This document shows, piece after piece, positions 44,966 through 56,900 of a stretch of DNA of 64,000 nt. The number at the start of each line of letters is the position of its first letter. The first letter of the stretch is position 1. This DNA comes from Chlorella sorokiniana (taxonomy: Eukaryota > Chlorophyta > Trebouxiophyceae > Chlorellales > Chlorellaceae). Both the position numbers and the translations under genes were made by a program. Location of the stretch: contig CP084620.1 of assembly GCA_025917655.1 (NCBI GenBank), positions 1,240,001 through 1,304,000 of the forward strand, read 5' to 3'. The notes under the pieces were generated by a model. That model ran no database searches. It saw only the letters and a list, made by a program, of their open reading frames with translations, and had not been told where the DNA came from.

Positions 44966-47900
44966 TCAGGGGTCGCAACAGGAGCTCTCAGGCTGCCTGC
45001 CCTCGCCATCATGCTGCCTAGTGCTAGGGATTGCGAGCCAGCTGGCGGGGGCGCGGCTACGGGCGGGCGCCACCAAGGATCGCAGCTGCAGCAGGAGCGA
45101 GGGGTTGGCCTGCAGCGCCTGCCGCAGCCCAGCCACCAGCCCCTCAGTGCCCTCCGCCGTGCCGGCCAGCTCCTCCACAGCGCGCGCAGCGGCACGCATG
45201 CGCAGCTGGCGCAGCTCCAACGCCACGCGGGCGCCGCCCCCGCTGCCCTGCGCCCACGCCATGAACGCGGCGTCGTCCTGCCAGGCGCGCTCTGCGGCCG
45301 CGGCGGCGTCGCTGCCTGCGGGCGTGGCCAGCTCGACGCCGTCGATGCGCCCATCCGAGGAAGCGCAGTTGGCCGGAGAGGCGGTGCGGGGCGACGACAC
45401 GGGTGGTGGGTCGTGGGGGCAGACAGGTACCAACCGCGCAGCAGGGCCAGGGCCTGGCGCCGGCTGACAGTGCAGTCGGCGGCTGCACGGGCAAAGAGCG
45501 GTGGCAGGCAGGGCAATCAATCATGCGCGCTTGCGGCCAGGCAGCCGTGCAAACACGTGCTTGCACAATTCCAAGCATCGCCAGCTTCCCAGCCCCGCCC
45601 ACCTTGCCCCACCGCCCCACCCTCTAAATAGCCCACACCCCGCAGCCCCCTGCCCACCCGCAATGTGCTTCACCAGCGCCTCCTCAGTGAGGCGGCGCTT
45701 GAGGCGGGCGACGAAAAGGCGCGGGCGGCACGCCAGGGCACGATGCCCCGCAGGACGCGCTTGGACAGCATGCGCGCGGGGGGCCGTCGTGCATCTGGGG
45801 GATTGGCGGGGGGGAGGAGGGCGGAGGGATGGGACGGGGTCTTAAAGGCAGAGTGAGGGGCACGGGCGGGCATCCACCCCTTGAAGGTTGGCCAAACCAG
45901 CAGCCCAAACACCACCACCCTGCCCCCTCTGCACACACTTGGAACACACGCGCCGCCCTGCCCCCTTCCCCCTCACCTGCGCAAACTGCACCGCCACCTG
46001 GTGATACACCGGCAGCAGCTGGCGCTCCCGCTCCCTGATGGCCGCCTCGCAGCCGGGGCTGCCATCAGCCTGCAGGCACGCGGCGCGCGGCGCTCCTCCC
46101 CGTCGGCCAGCCGGCGACGCATCGGCTCCTCCCGCCGGGCGGCATAGGTGGGCCCACAGCCAAACCTTTCCTGCCGGCCTCGACGGTGCAGCGTAGCCTG
46201 GCCAGGAGCCCCTGCCAACACATACACACCCACCCGCACACACGCACACACACTGACCTTGAGGCGCAGGATAACGGGGTCCAGGCGGTGCATGGCGGCA
46301 ACCAGCTCCGGGGCCCGGAACTTGATCTCCACCACGCCCTGGGGCTCCAGCACAGCGCCCTGCGGCCACAACAGCCCGGGGGGAGGGCAGCTATCCTCAT
46401 CAGCCGGGCAGCGGTCGGCGCTCATGCAGCAAGCCGTCCAGCGCCCGCCAGCCCAGCCCTGTGGCGATCGGCCAGGCCTTGGGAAGCGTGGGCCGCCACG
46501 CAGCAGCAGATGCCCGGTGGGTTCCATGCCAGGCTTGGCACCCCGCCTGGTGCCGCCCCAGCCGCGCCCCCCCCCCCCCCCACCCACACACACACCCACA
46601 CACAAACACACAAATGCCTCCGCCCCCACCTGCGCGGTGTCGTCGGCGTACATTTCCACCATGTCTGCGTTTATCTGGGAGTCGATGACGACCCAGGCGC
46701 CGCCGCGCAGCTCGCAGCCGGGGGCAGGTACACCATCACCGGCTGGCTGTAGGTGCGCAGGTGGTCCACGATGAGGGAGCCGGCCTGACGGGGAGGAGGG
46801 CAGCGCACGTGGGCAGCGGCGGCGGGGCTCTGGAGTGCTGGGTGGGCAGGCGCGGCAAGCAGGCAGGGCCCAAGATGGGCAGCAAGCAGGCGGCCGTGGT
46901 GCAAGGCTGGCTGGTGCTTGTGGGGTGGAGCCGTGCAGCACAGGCCGTGCCGGTTGCCGACATCCAATGCCCAGGGGCGGGGGCGCGTTGTGGCCCCCTC
47001 GCCCACGCCCCCTAGCCACCGCGCAGCAGCAGGCTGGCAGCGCTCCCCCACCTGCAGCACGCCTTCAAACAGGTCTCGCTGGCCGCCGGAGAAGCCGCGC
47101 CAGTTGGCCAGGATGAAGAGGGGCAGCCCCTCCAGCCCAAACTCCTCGATCGCCTGAGCCGTCTTGAGCGCGGAGTCGGGAACCACACCTGGCCCGCCTG
47201 CGGGGGCGGGGGCCAGCCAGGGGGCGGCTCAGGCAGGCCAGCAGCCCAGCAAGCCAGCTCTGGCCGCGCTGGGCTGCGCGTCGGGCGGCCTGTAACGCGC
47301 AGCGCACCCAACCGTCGGCAGCCTGTGCTCTCAAACACAGAGCCCCCCCGGCAGCCTTGCCTGGGGAATGACGCGCTCCGAGGAGTCTGGCATGCCGGGG
47401 TCGGCGGCGATGGAGAGCATCACCGTGTTCGTCTCCACGGCCACCACCCCCACCGGCAGCCCCCCAGCCGCGCGCGCCCGTCACCACCGTGCGCGCCCAC
47501 CCCGCCTGGCACTCGGTCCAGCTGCCGCGGTCAAACAGGCCCGACCGCCAGCCCGGCTCGGCGCCGCCAGCGGAGGGGGCCTCCACGCCGGCGATGGCGG
47601 CACGCGGGTCCAGCTTCTCGCCTGCTTTCATGGAGGGTGGTGTGGGGGCGCGAGGTTGACATGTGGCTGGGCGCAAGGGAGAGGTGGCGGCACCCTTGCA
47701 CAGCTCCCCTCAGTGCCGAGGGATCAGCGCCGCAGCGAGATGAGAGGCACGGGGGATTCATGAGCAGCATGTCGCCTCCTCCCAGACACACCTTCACCGG
47801 GCGCGTACTCCACTGCCCGCCCCTCGGGGGTCGGCGGTGGGCAGCGGCAGCGGCGGCTCGCCGACGCGTGCCGGTGTGTAGGCCAGCCAGCGCAGCGCGC

Positions 47901-50900
47901 ACGCCACCCCCGCCAGGTCATCCTCGACGATGTGGTGGCTCACGCCGTTGGCCCCCATCACCCGCGGTCCGCCCAGCTGCAGGCGCACGCGCATTGGCGG
48001 GGGCAAACAGGCATACCGTGTGTTGCGGTGCGGAGCGAGCACGGCGGGGAGCTGCTGGGCTGTGAACGTCAGCGCCTGGGGTGGCAGCTGCATGAGCTCC
48101 CCTCCACCGGCTTGTGCTGCTACCCTCCCCCGTCAAACTCACACGGACACTGCCCCCACCACCCACCAACACCCACCCACCCACCCTCACCCACCCTCCT
48201 CCCCCACCTGCATGTGCGAGGTGTACACCTCTCGCCCCAGCAGCTTGTTCAGTGCGGAGTAACCAGTCAGGATGATGGGCTGGTCCTCGCGCTGCACGCA
48301 CCTGCAGCGGGCGGCGAGAAGAAAGGAGCGCGGGGTGAGGGGCGGGGGACCGTGAGGCCCACGCGCTGCCTCCTTGCTTGCTAAGTGCCTGGTCCAGCAT
48401 GCGGCCCCCTTCGCCCTCCTCCTCTTGCTGCTGCGCTGAGCCCCGCAGGAGACGGCCCCCCACCCCCCTTCCCACCCCACCCACGCAGCCCCGCCCACCT
48501 GCGCCCCAGGCGTGCCAGGTAGGCGCCTATGCCCACGGTGCGTCCCGACACCAGCGTGAGGGTGAAGCCCTGGCGGAAGGCGCGGCTGTAGGCCGAGGCG
48601 ATGGCGCCGCTGCCCGACAGGCACTCCACACCCAGGCCATCCTCCAGACCCACCACATCTGATCATGGGGGCAAAGGGTGGGGGAAGGGGGGGGCTCAGC
48701 ACATGGGGCGCCCAAACCGGAGCGACGGGTGCAGCGCCCGGCTTGCCCAGCAGCGCAGCTGGGGTGCCCTGCAGGCTGGCTGCAACCGGCGGGCAGGCAG
48801 CAGCAGCCCCTGGCCTTCCACCCCCCGCCGAACCCACCCGTCAGCTGGTACCGCTCCTCCCCAGCCTCGGTGACGATGCGGCGCGCCTTGAGCACCGTGG
48901 TGCCAGGCGGGGCTCGTGCCAGCAGGCTGGAGTGGTCCTCGGGGCTGAGGTAGAGGTAGCGGAAGCCCTTGGTGGGGTCACCCGGGCTCTGCCACTCCAC
49001 CTGCAGCGACGCAGCGGCAGCGGCGGGGGCTGGGTCGGAGCGCAAATGCGCTGGCGCTGATCCTTGGCGTCCCCTGCCCCGCTTCCCTGCCGCCCCCTCC
49101 CCCCTTCGCCGCCCACCGCCCCGCCCACCCTCAGGGACTGCTTGACCTCCGCCGCCAGGCCCACGCGCGCGCCGCTGTTGGCGGCCAGGTACACCAGGGG
49201 CAGGCGCTCCTCGAGCGCCCACTCGGTTGCGGCGCGGAACATGGCGTCCTCGGGGGGCCAAACGCGCCTGCCGGGTGTGGTGGGTGGGGTTGGATGGATG
49301 GATGGTGGGTGGGTGGGGCGCAGGGGGAACCCGCTTGGCGGGTGGGTTGTGTCGCCCAAGAGCGGCGCGGGCTTGGGGATCAGTGCTTAAGGCAGGCGGG
49401 AGAGGAAGAGACGTGGTCCTGGACGCCCGGCTCCCTGACTGCAAACACCCCCCAAAAAAAAACAAACCAACTCACCCGAGTTGTGCGTGATGTCGTTGGC
49501 GATGGCCACCAGCTGGCGGCCCTGGGGGCACTCGGGGGTGCGCAGCGTCATGAGGAAGGCAACCACGCCCACATCATTCTGTTAGTGTGGGGAGGTGTAG
49601 GGAGGGGGATCTTGTTGGGGTGCGGGGGCACTAGTTCGTGTGTGGGGGTGACAAGAATGCACCGGACCCCTCCCATCTGCCCCTTCTCTTTTTCACCTGG
49701 CTCGGGGGCGCGAGACGGGGGTGAGGGGGATGGAGGGTGAGCGGTAGCAGGCGCCCGGAGGGGCCACAAGCTCCTGAACCTCAACCAGCTTGCCTGCAGG
49801 GGGTGTGGGACAAGGGGTGGGGCTCTGGGACGTCAAAGGGTGGGGCTCTGGAACGTCATCAACCGGAGCACAGGTGCCTTCCGTCGGTACAGCTCATGCC
49901 ACCAGCACGCGCCCGAACACCCTGGATGGTCACACTGGCGCAGGCAACAGCAGGCGCCCACCCGCAGGCGGCACGGCGTTGGGCTCCCCCCGCCGCAGCG
50001 CGCGCCGCCCACAGCGTGCGCAGCGCGTCCTCGAACACGGCGGGGAAGTCGTAGGCGTAGGTGGTGCGGTGGCGGCGCGCAGCCAGCCGCTTCTGCTGCA
50101 GAGGCTCCAGCGGGGCGTAGGGAGTCAGCACGGGCTCGCCGTCGCTGGGCCCACACTTGTCCTCTGCAGGAGGGGGAGGGGGGCACAGCGGAGCCGGGTG
50201 GCGGCCATGCCGGCAGCACGATGCCGTCAGCCAGGCAATGCACCACGCAGCACCGCCGCTGCGGTGCGTGCAGGCCAGCAAACCAGCTGAGGGTGCCCAC
50301 CGCTGACCAGCCACCGCCGCTGCTTGGGGCCCCAGGCAGGCAGGCAGGCAGGCGGACGCACCGCCGAGGTGCTTTGATGCGTAGCGCATGTCGCCGCCGG
50401 GCCCCGCCGCCTCTCGGTAAACCTCCACGCACTCCTCCCCCGCCTCGTGCCCGCTGGGCGCCGCCACCACCACGCGCCACGCCCCTGAGCGGTCGGGCAC
50501 CCGCAGCCGCACCTCCCACTGCGCCACCGCCGCACGCCGCAGCTGCGCGCTGTGCCGCGCGGTGATGGCGGCGGCGGCGGCGCGCAGCGCGGCGGCCACG
50601 CGGCCCCGTCGCGCGCGCGGCGCGTGCAGCGGCAGCACCGACAGCACCGACAGGTAGACATGGGCCCAGTCGGGCGCACGCCGCCGTCGCGCCCTGCGGG
50701 GAAGGCAAGGCGCCACGTCGGTCCACCACTGACCCTCCCAGCACCGCAAGGCACTGCCAGGCCACATTCTCCTCATGACACACGCCCAGCCCTAGATGAG
50801 CGCGGTGGAGCTGGCTGTAGGCGAACCCCGTGCGGCCCCCCACACCACCACCACCACCACACGCACACACACACACACAACCATACACAAACTCGTGCCT

Positions 50901-53900
50901 TCGCACCGCCACCACCCCTCACCTACGCCGTTGCCGATGCGCAGCAGCTCCTGCAGCGCCCCAGCAGCGCCTCCTCCAGCTCGTCCATGGCGGCGCTGGC
51001 GGCGGCGGCGGCGTTGCTGCCGTACGTGGCCGCCAGCAGGCTGGGCCGGCCCAGCTGGCGCACCACACCTCTGCGCGGCGGCGGGCGTGGGGCGGCAAGC
51101 GCAGCCCTCATTTTGACGATCGCAGAAAATCTGCTGGGCATGCCTGCAGGAAGCCCCTGAAAGGGGGCTGCATGCGTCCTCGTTGCAGCGAGGCGCAGTG
51201 CCAGCAGCCCAGGCTGCAGCCCCCCGTCCCGGTACCACCAAGCAGCCCCCACAAAACCCACAAACAAGCCGCCGGCTCACCGCAGGAAGACGCGGCGCAG
51301 GGCCAGCGAGTGCCTGCCCTTGCGCTCCGTGGCCGAGAAGATGTGCCACTGGCGGTTGCGGGACGAGGCGAAGGAGATGGGGGAGAGGGCGGCCAGGCGG
51401 CGCACCTCCAGGGCCGCCGCCACCGGCGGCTCCACCAGCCCCAGCACCGGGTGCAGCTGGAAGCGCTGGCTGGCTGCGGGGGAGGGGGGTGGGGTTGCAA
51501 GCACTCACAAGCAGGTTCAAGCAAGCGAACACGACAATGGTGAGTGCAGGACACCCCAAACCCCCGTATCCCCATCACATGCCCGCCACCGCCCTGCATC
51601 GACGCGCCCCCTCTCCCCCACCAACACCCCAGCTGCCCCCTCACCCTCATCGTGGTAAAAGACTGTGCGCAGCGGGGCCAGCCGCCCGCGCTTGCTCATC
51701 ACGCTCACCGCGCCAAACCCGGCGGCCAGCAGCTGCTGCTGCGAGGCCTGCACCTGGGCGGCGGCGGCTGCGGCCACGGCCTGGGGGTCCACCGACTGCA
51801 CCCGGCGGTCCTCGCAGTCTGCGGAAGGGGGTGGGGGTGGGGGTGGGGGATGTAAGCAGACCACGGAGAAGCAGCAAGGCGCATGTGCCTTACAGCTACG
51901 GGAGCCACTATACTTCCCCAGCACCAGGTGGGGTGCATGTGCCTGCGCCGACACTGACGCCTCCCCCACCAAGGCCCACCCGAGGGCTGGTACGCCGCCA
52001 CGTCCTGCTGGCGCAGCACCGCCGCCGCCTCCTCCGTCACAGCCAGCGCCGCCTCGCCCTCGCCCGTCAACACGACGTGCAGGGTGCCGCGGCTGAGCCC
52101 AGACAGGCCTGGAGTGGGGTGAAGAGAGGGGCAGGCGTGTCAGCCATCCGCAGATGCCGATGCTCATCCCGCGGTTCGGGCCCCCTCCTCTTCTTGCTCA
52201 CGAAAAACACACACGCACACGCACATATGCACCACCGCCACTGCCATCAACGACTCCCCCCAAAAAAAACGTTAACCAGCACCACCCCACCACACACCCA
52301 TGCGCTCCCGCGCCTCAACCAGCTGCGCCAGCGCAGCGGGCAGGTCGTGCAGGCAGCGCAGCAGCAGCGCGCCGCCGTGGCACTCCCGGCTCAGGGCGTG
52401 GCGGCTGTGGCGGGGTCGTCGTACGCCCACACAGCCATCAGCGGGCGGGGAGGGTGGTGCCCGGCGCCGCCGCCGCCGCCGCGCGGCTCCGCCGGCGCGG
52501 GGGTGAGCTGCGGGCTGTGCAGGAGGAAGGGGTGGTAGATGCGGCGCACGTATGTGGCCAGCGCCCGCCGCTGCACCAGCGGGTCCGTGTGGTCCAGCAG
52601 CGATGCCAGCGCGTCCTCCACGGCGGCGGGGGCCTCCACCAGCATCGACATCTTCGCCTCCACGCTGAGCCACAGGAGCGGGGGCGGGGGGGGATCACAG
52701 CAGCGTTTGTGCTGCGCGGCCAAGGCTTGTGTGTGGGCAAGGGCGGGGGGAGGGCCCAGGGGGATGATGTATGAACACCAACCTGGGCACTTAAACGTCC
52801 CTCTCCCCCAACCCCACCCCAACAACCCTCCATCGCCAGCAGCAGCAAGTGAGGCTGCGCCACTGAGCTGCTTTTGCAGGCTGGCCCCCCGCCCCCTCCA
52901 CCTCTCACACCTGGACTGCTGGCTGGTGGGCGAGGCCAGATTGCCCAGCCCGCTGTAAAGGCCCTCCATCACGGTGTTGCGACGAGCGGCGCCCGGGCGG
53001 CAGCGGCCGCCCGCTGCGCCTTGGCGGGCGGGGAGGCGGCGCCCCTGAATAGCTCTTCAAACTGCGGCTCTGCAAACATGTCGAGGCCCGACAGGGCGCG
53101 GGCCACCAGGCTGCGCAGCTCCCCCAGCAGCGAGTGCTCCAGCAGCTGCTGCGCACGCTGCGCCACCTCAGCAACGCCGGGCTCTGGGGCAGGGGCGGGG
53201 GCAGGGAGAAGCGCGGCGGTGGGTGCCACGCCTTGCAGCAAGCCAGGCCAGCTTGCTGCCAGCGGAGCGGCTCGGCGAGCCGAGCGTCTGCCTCCCTGGC
53301 TGGTCGCCGTTGCGGGCCAGCAGGCTCAGCAGGCTCGGCAGGCTCGGCAGGCTCAGCAGGCTCGGCGTAGCCGGCAGGCTGCACAGCCATGCCGCCCTCC
53401 CCCAGCAGCACCAAACGCGGCTGCCGCGCTCCTCACCCGACAGCGCGGCCAGGCGGCGCAGGAGGGAGCGGTAGTGCTCGGGCGCGGGCAGCACGAGGGC
53501 GGACATGAGGCGCTGCAGCAGCGCGCACTTGAGGGGCGCGCCCTGGTGGCTCACAACAATGTCCAGCACCGCCTGCAGCTGGCCGCTGTGCACCTGCAGG
53601 GCAGATGAAACAAAAAGGTGAGCGACACGCGCCGCGTGCTTCCCAGGCGGCCCCTGTCCGCTCTCATGAGGCCGCCCAGCCGAAGGCGCCCGCCAGCCTG
53701 GGCGGCCCAGCTGGGCCCGCCGCCCCCCACCTGGCGCAGGCTGTCGATGACCTCCTGCTCCGTGGCCCGCCCCCTGTCTCAAACCGCTCCTCCACCGCCA
53801 GGAAGGCCTCCATGAGGCGGGTGCACAGCGAGCGGGCGTAGCCCTGCTTGCCCCCGGCATGCGCGCGGCACGCCTCCTGCAGCGGCTCCAGCAGCCCCGC

Positions 53901-56900
53901 CAGCGCGGCGCGCTCGTCCTCGGGGCGGCCTGCGGCCCCGATGGGAGCGCCAAGAGAGGGCAGTGGGGGGTGGGCGGGTGGCGGGATGTTGCAGGGCCAT
54001 GCACCATGCTGACAGGCTGGCGCCAGCAGGACCCATCACGGCAACCACGCATGCCTTGCCGCCCCAGCCAGCACCGGCCCCCCACCTCCAGCGCCCGCTC
54101 CATAGCCGCCAGCAGCTGCGGGGCGCAGAAGGCTGGGGAGGCAGCGCTCTGAGCGTGGTCCAGGCCAGCCGCCTGCTCAATCTCGGCCGCAAAGTCTGCG
54201 TTGGCAGGAGCACGAGGGGAGAAAGAGTGATCGTCAAGACAATAGCGCCAAATCAGTCGGCTCGGAACAAGCCTGATGACAGGAGGTACGGGAAGAGGGC
54301 TGCCCCTCCACCCACCCGCCACCCGCGCCTCGAGCTGCGCCGCCAGCGCCGCCGGCAGCCGGTCCTCCACCACTCCGTAGGCCTCGTTCCATTGCACCAG
54401 GGCCAGGGCTGGGTCGTCCAGGGTGCGCAGCAGGCCGCCCATGACTGCAACAGGGCGGGGGGGGATGCTGGTGGTGTGTGGTCTGTGTGGGAGGGGCGGC
54501 ACCTCAGGTGCTGCCAGCGTGCCTGCCCGCCTCCCCCTGCAACCAAGCCAGCCAGCCAGGCAGACACAGAGTTGCGGGTGCAGGGCCCCCGTCAGCCCGC
54601 CTCACCCTCGTCCGGCGAGGCGTGGTACCCCGCCAGGATGCTCTCTGCCGCCTGCAGCGCGCAGTTGAAGCGGTGCGCCACCCCTCGCTGGCCACCACGG
54701 GGGGCCCAGCTCGGGAAGGAGCCGGTGAAGGGCTCGGCGCGGCGCACGGCGGCGGGGTCGTCCAGGTCCAGCCGTGCGATGAGCTGGCCGGGGTCAGCAC
54801 AGAGCCCTCGGGCAGCTGGAAGCACACGCGCCCTGCGCACGGTGCACAGCGGTTGTGTTCTTTGGGGGGGCGCCGGCGGCAATGGGGCCCGGCAAGGACG
54901 CAGAGGCAGCCGACTGGAACAACAAGCGGCTCATCGCAGGACAGGGCTCCAGTTCCCTCCTGCATGCAGCTGCAGCGTGCTCCCTGCAACCCTGGCCCTC
55001 CCAACCACCCCGCCCCGGAGGACAGATACGCCGGCCCGCCCCACCCCGCGCTGCGCGCTGCGCACCCGAGGCGGGCGCCAGCAGCGTCATCATCATCTTC
55101 ATCACCTCCACCTCGGCGTAGGGGCTGTCGGCGGCGATGTGCCCCCATCCTCCACCAGGTAGCGCACCAGCTTGCCGGTGGACACAGCCAGCATCTGCGT
55201 GGGGAGAGGGAATGGGGTGGGGTGTGTATGTCTTATTAGTTTGTGTGTGTGTGTGTGGGGGTGATGGTGGTTTCTGGGCAATCAAAGAAGGCACGCATGG
55301 CCCACAGGCAAGCCGCCAGGCTGTGGCTGCTGCTGGACAGCCCCGCCCCCTTCCCCCTGGCCCTGCCGCCCACCCTGGAGGGGTCGTGTTCGTTGGAGAG
55401 CAGGCAGGTGCGGGAGTCGATGGTGAGCCGCGTGCCCAGCGCCTCCTCCTCGCCGTGCACCACCAGGCTGCTGCCGTCCACCTGGCGACAGCCACGATGG
55501 AGGGGGGGGGGGGTGTTTGGCGGGACGGCAGGCTTGGGCGTGAGTGCAAGGCACTGGCCAGCCACGTTGCGTTCAAGCAACGGCGGGCGGCGGCCCCTCA
55601 CCTGCACCAGCAGCCCGCCGTCGTTGAGCTTGCGCACGACGACGTCGACGTGGGTGGTGCCCAGGTGCAGGCGCAGCGCCTGGGGGCCCAGCCGCACAGC
55701 CTTCACGCGGTACTTGACGCCTGCACGTTGTACATCGTAGGTTTGTGGGAGCGGGGTGTGTGTGAGTGTGGTGGTTGGTGGTATGTGTGTGTGGGGGGCG
55801 AGGGAAATGGAGGGGGTGCGTCAGTTGTGGCGGCAAGGGGCACTGGGGTCAAGGGCGCGGGGTGAGCCAGCGCCGTGCAGCAGGAACCCGGCCGCCTGGC
55901 GGGGCGGGTATGTGGCTGTACCCTGCCTCCGCCCTTCAACCGTCCCCCCGCCCCCTAGAGCCACATGCCCACAGCCACCCACCGTCCACCACAAACTCCT
56001 CGTGCAGGGTGGTGAGGGAGATGCGGGCGGGCGGCAGCTGCCCCTTCTCCAGGTAGCTGAGGTACTCGGCTGAGCGGGAGCTGATGCGGCCCAGCGCGCG
56101 CAGCACGGTGCCGCAGATCACCGACAGGTGCCACGGCGGGCGCTCGGAGCGCACCTGGCAGGGCGGGGCGCCAGGCAAACACAGAGCCAGTCAGCCGAGC
56201 AGAGAGAGTGAGCCCCATGACGAGAGCTGGGGGCAGGAAAACCGTGTGGCGCGGGTGGTACATACCCTACCCTCCTGCTCTGCCCTGACGGGCACCTTGC
56301 TGCGCCGCATCTCCAACAAACACACCCATGCAGGGCCCCCACCTGCGCTGAGATGCGCGCGTCCAGCCAGCCGGTGTGGTGCGTGTTGGCCACAAAGTCG
56401 GGGCTCTGGATCAGCTCCACCACGTAGTCCACGATGGTGCGGATCTCGCCCCTGCACACAGCGGCCACAAGCGGGGGCAGGCGGCGAGCACGTTGGGGAG
56501 GGGCGCAGACACCCGGCGCAGCTCCCGACACTGATGTTGGTGCCCGTGGGCGGCGCCCCCAGCACAGAGCGCGGCAGCCATTGCGCGCACCTGCGCACCC
56601 CCTCCCCGCTCGCAGCCCCTGCCTCCCCCTCCCCCACCTGATCTTAATCTCCTTGAGGGCCACCACCATGGCCCGGATGGCGGCCTCCCGCGTCTCGCCC
56701 TTGGCGAACAGGTGGCCGAACTGGGAGTCGGAGTACTCGTGGATGGCGCCGCCGCCCTTGACCGAGAAGTAGCCCCACACCTCGGGGGTGGAGCGGAAGG
56801 AGATCTCGTCCACGCCGCCGCACGTGGGCTTGAAGCCGTCGTTGGCGTTCTCTGGGTGGTTTGGGTGGGGGCGGGGGTGAGTTGGAGGGGTGAGCTTGAG

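Noticed and set aside
50840-50890. CA/GT dinucleotide runs (also near 29165, 46210, 46590, 55240) as functional elements
   Set aside because: All lie in introns and look like ordinary microsatellites contributing to intron base skew.
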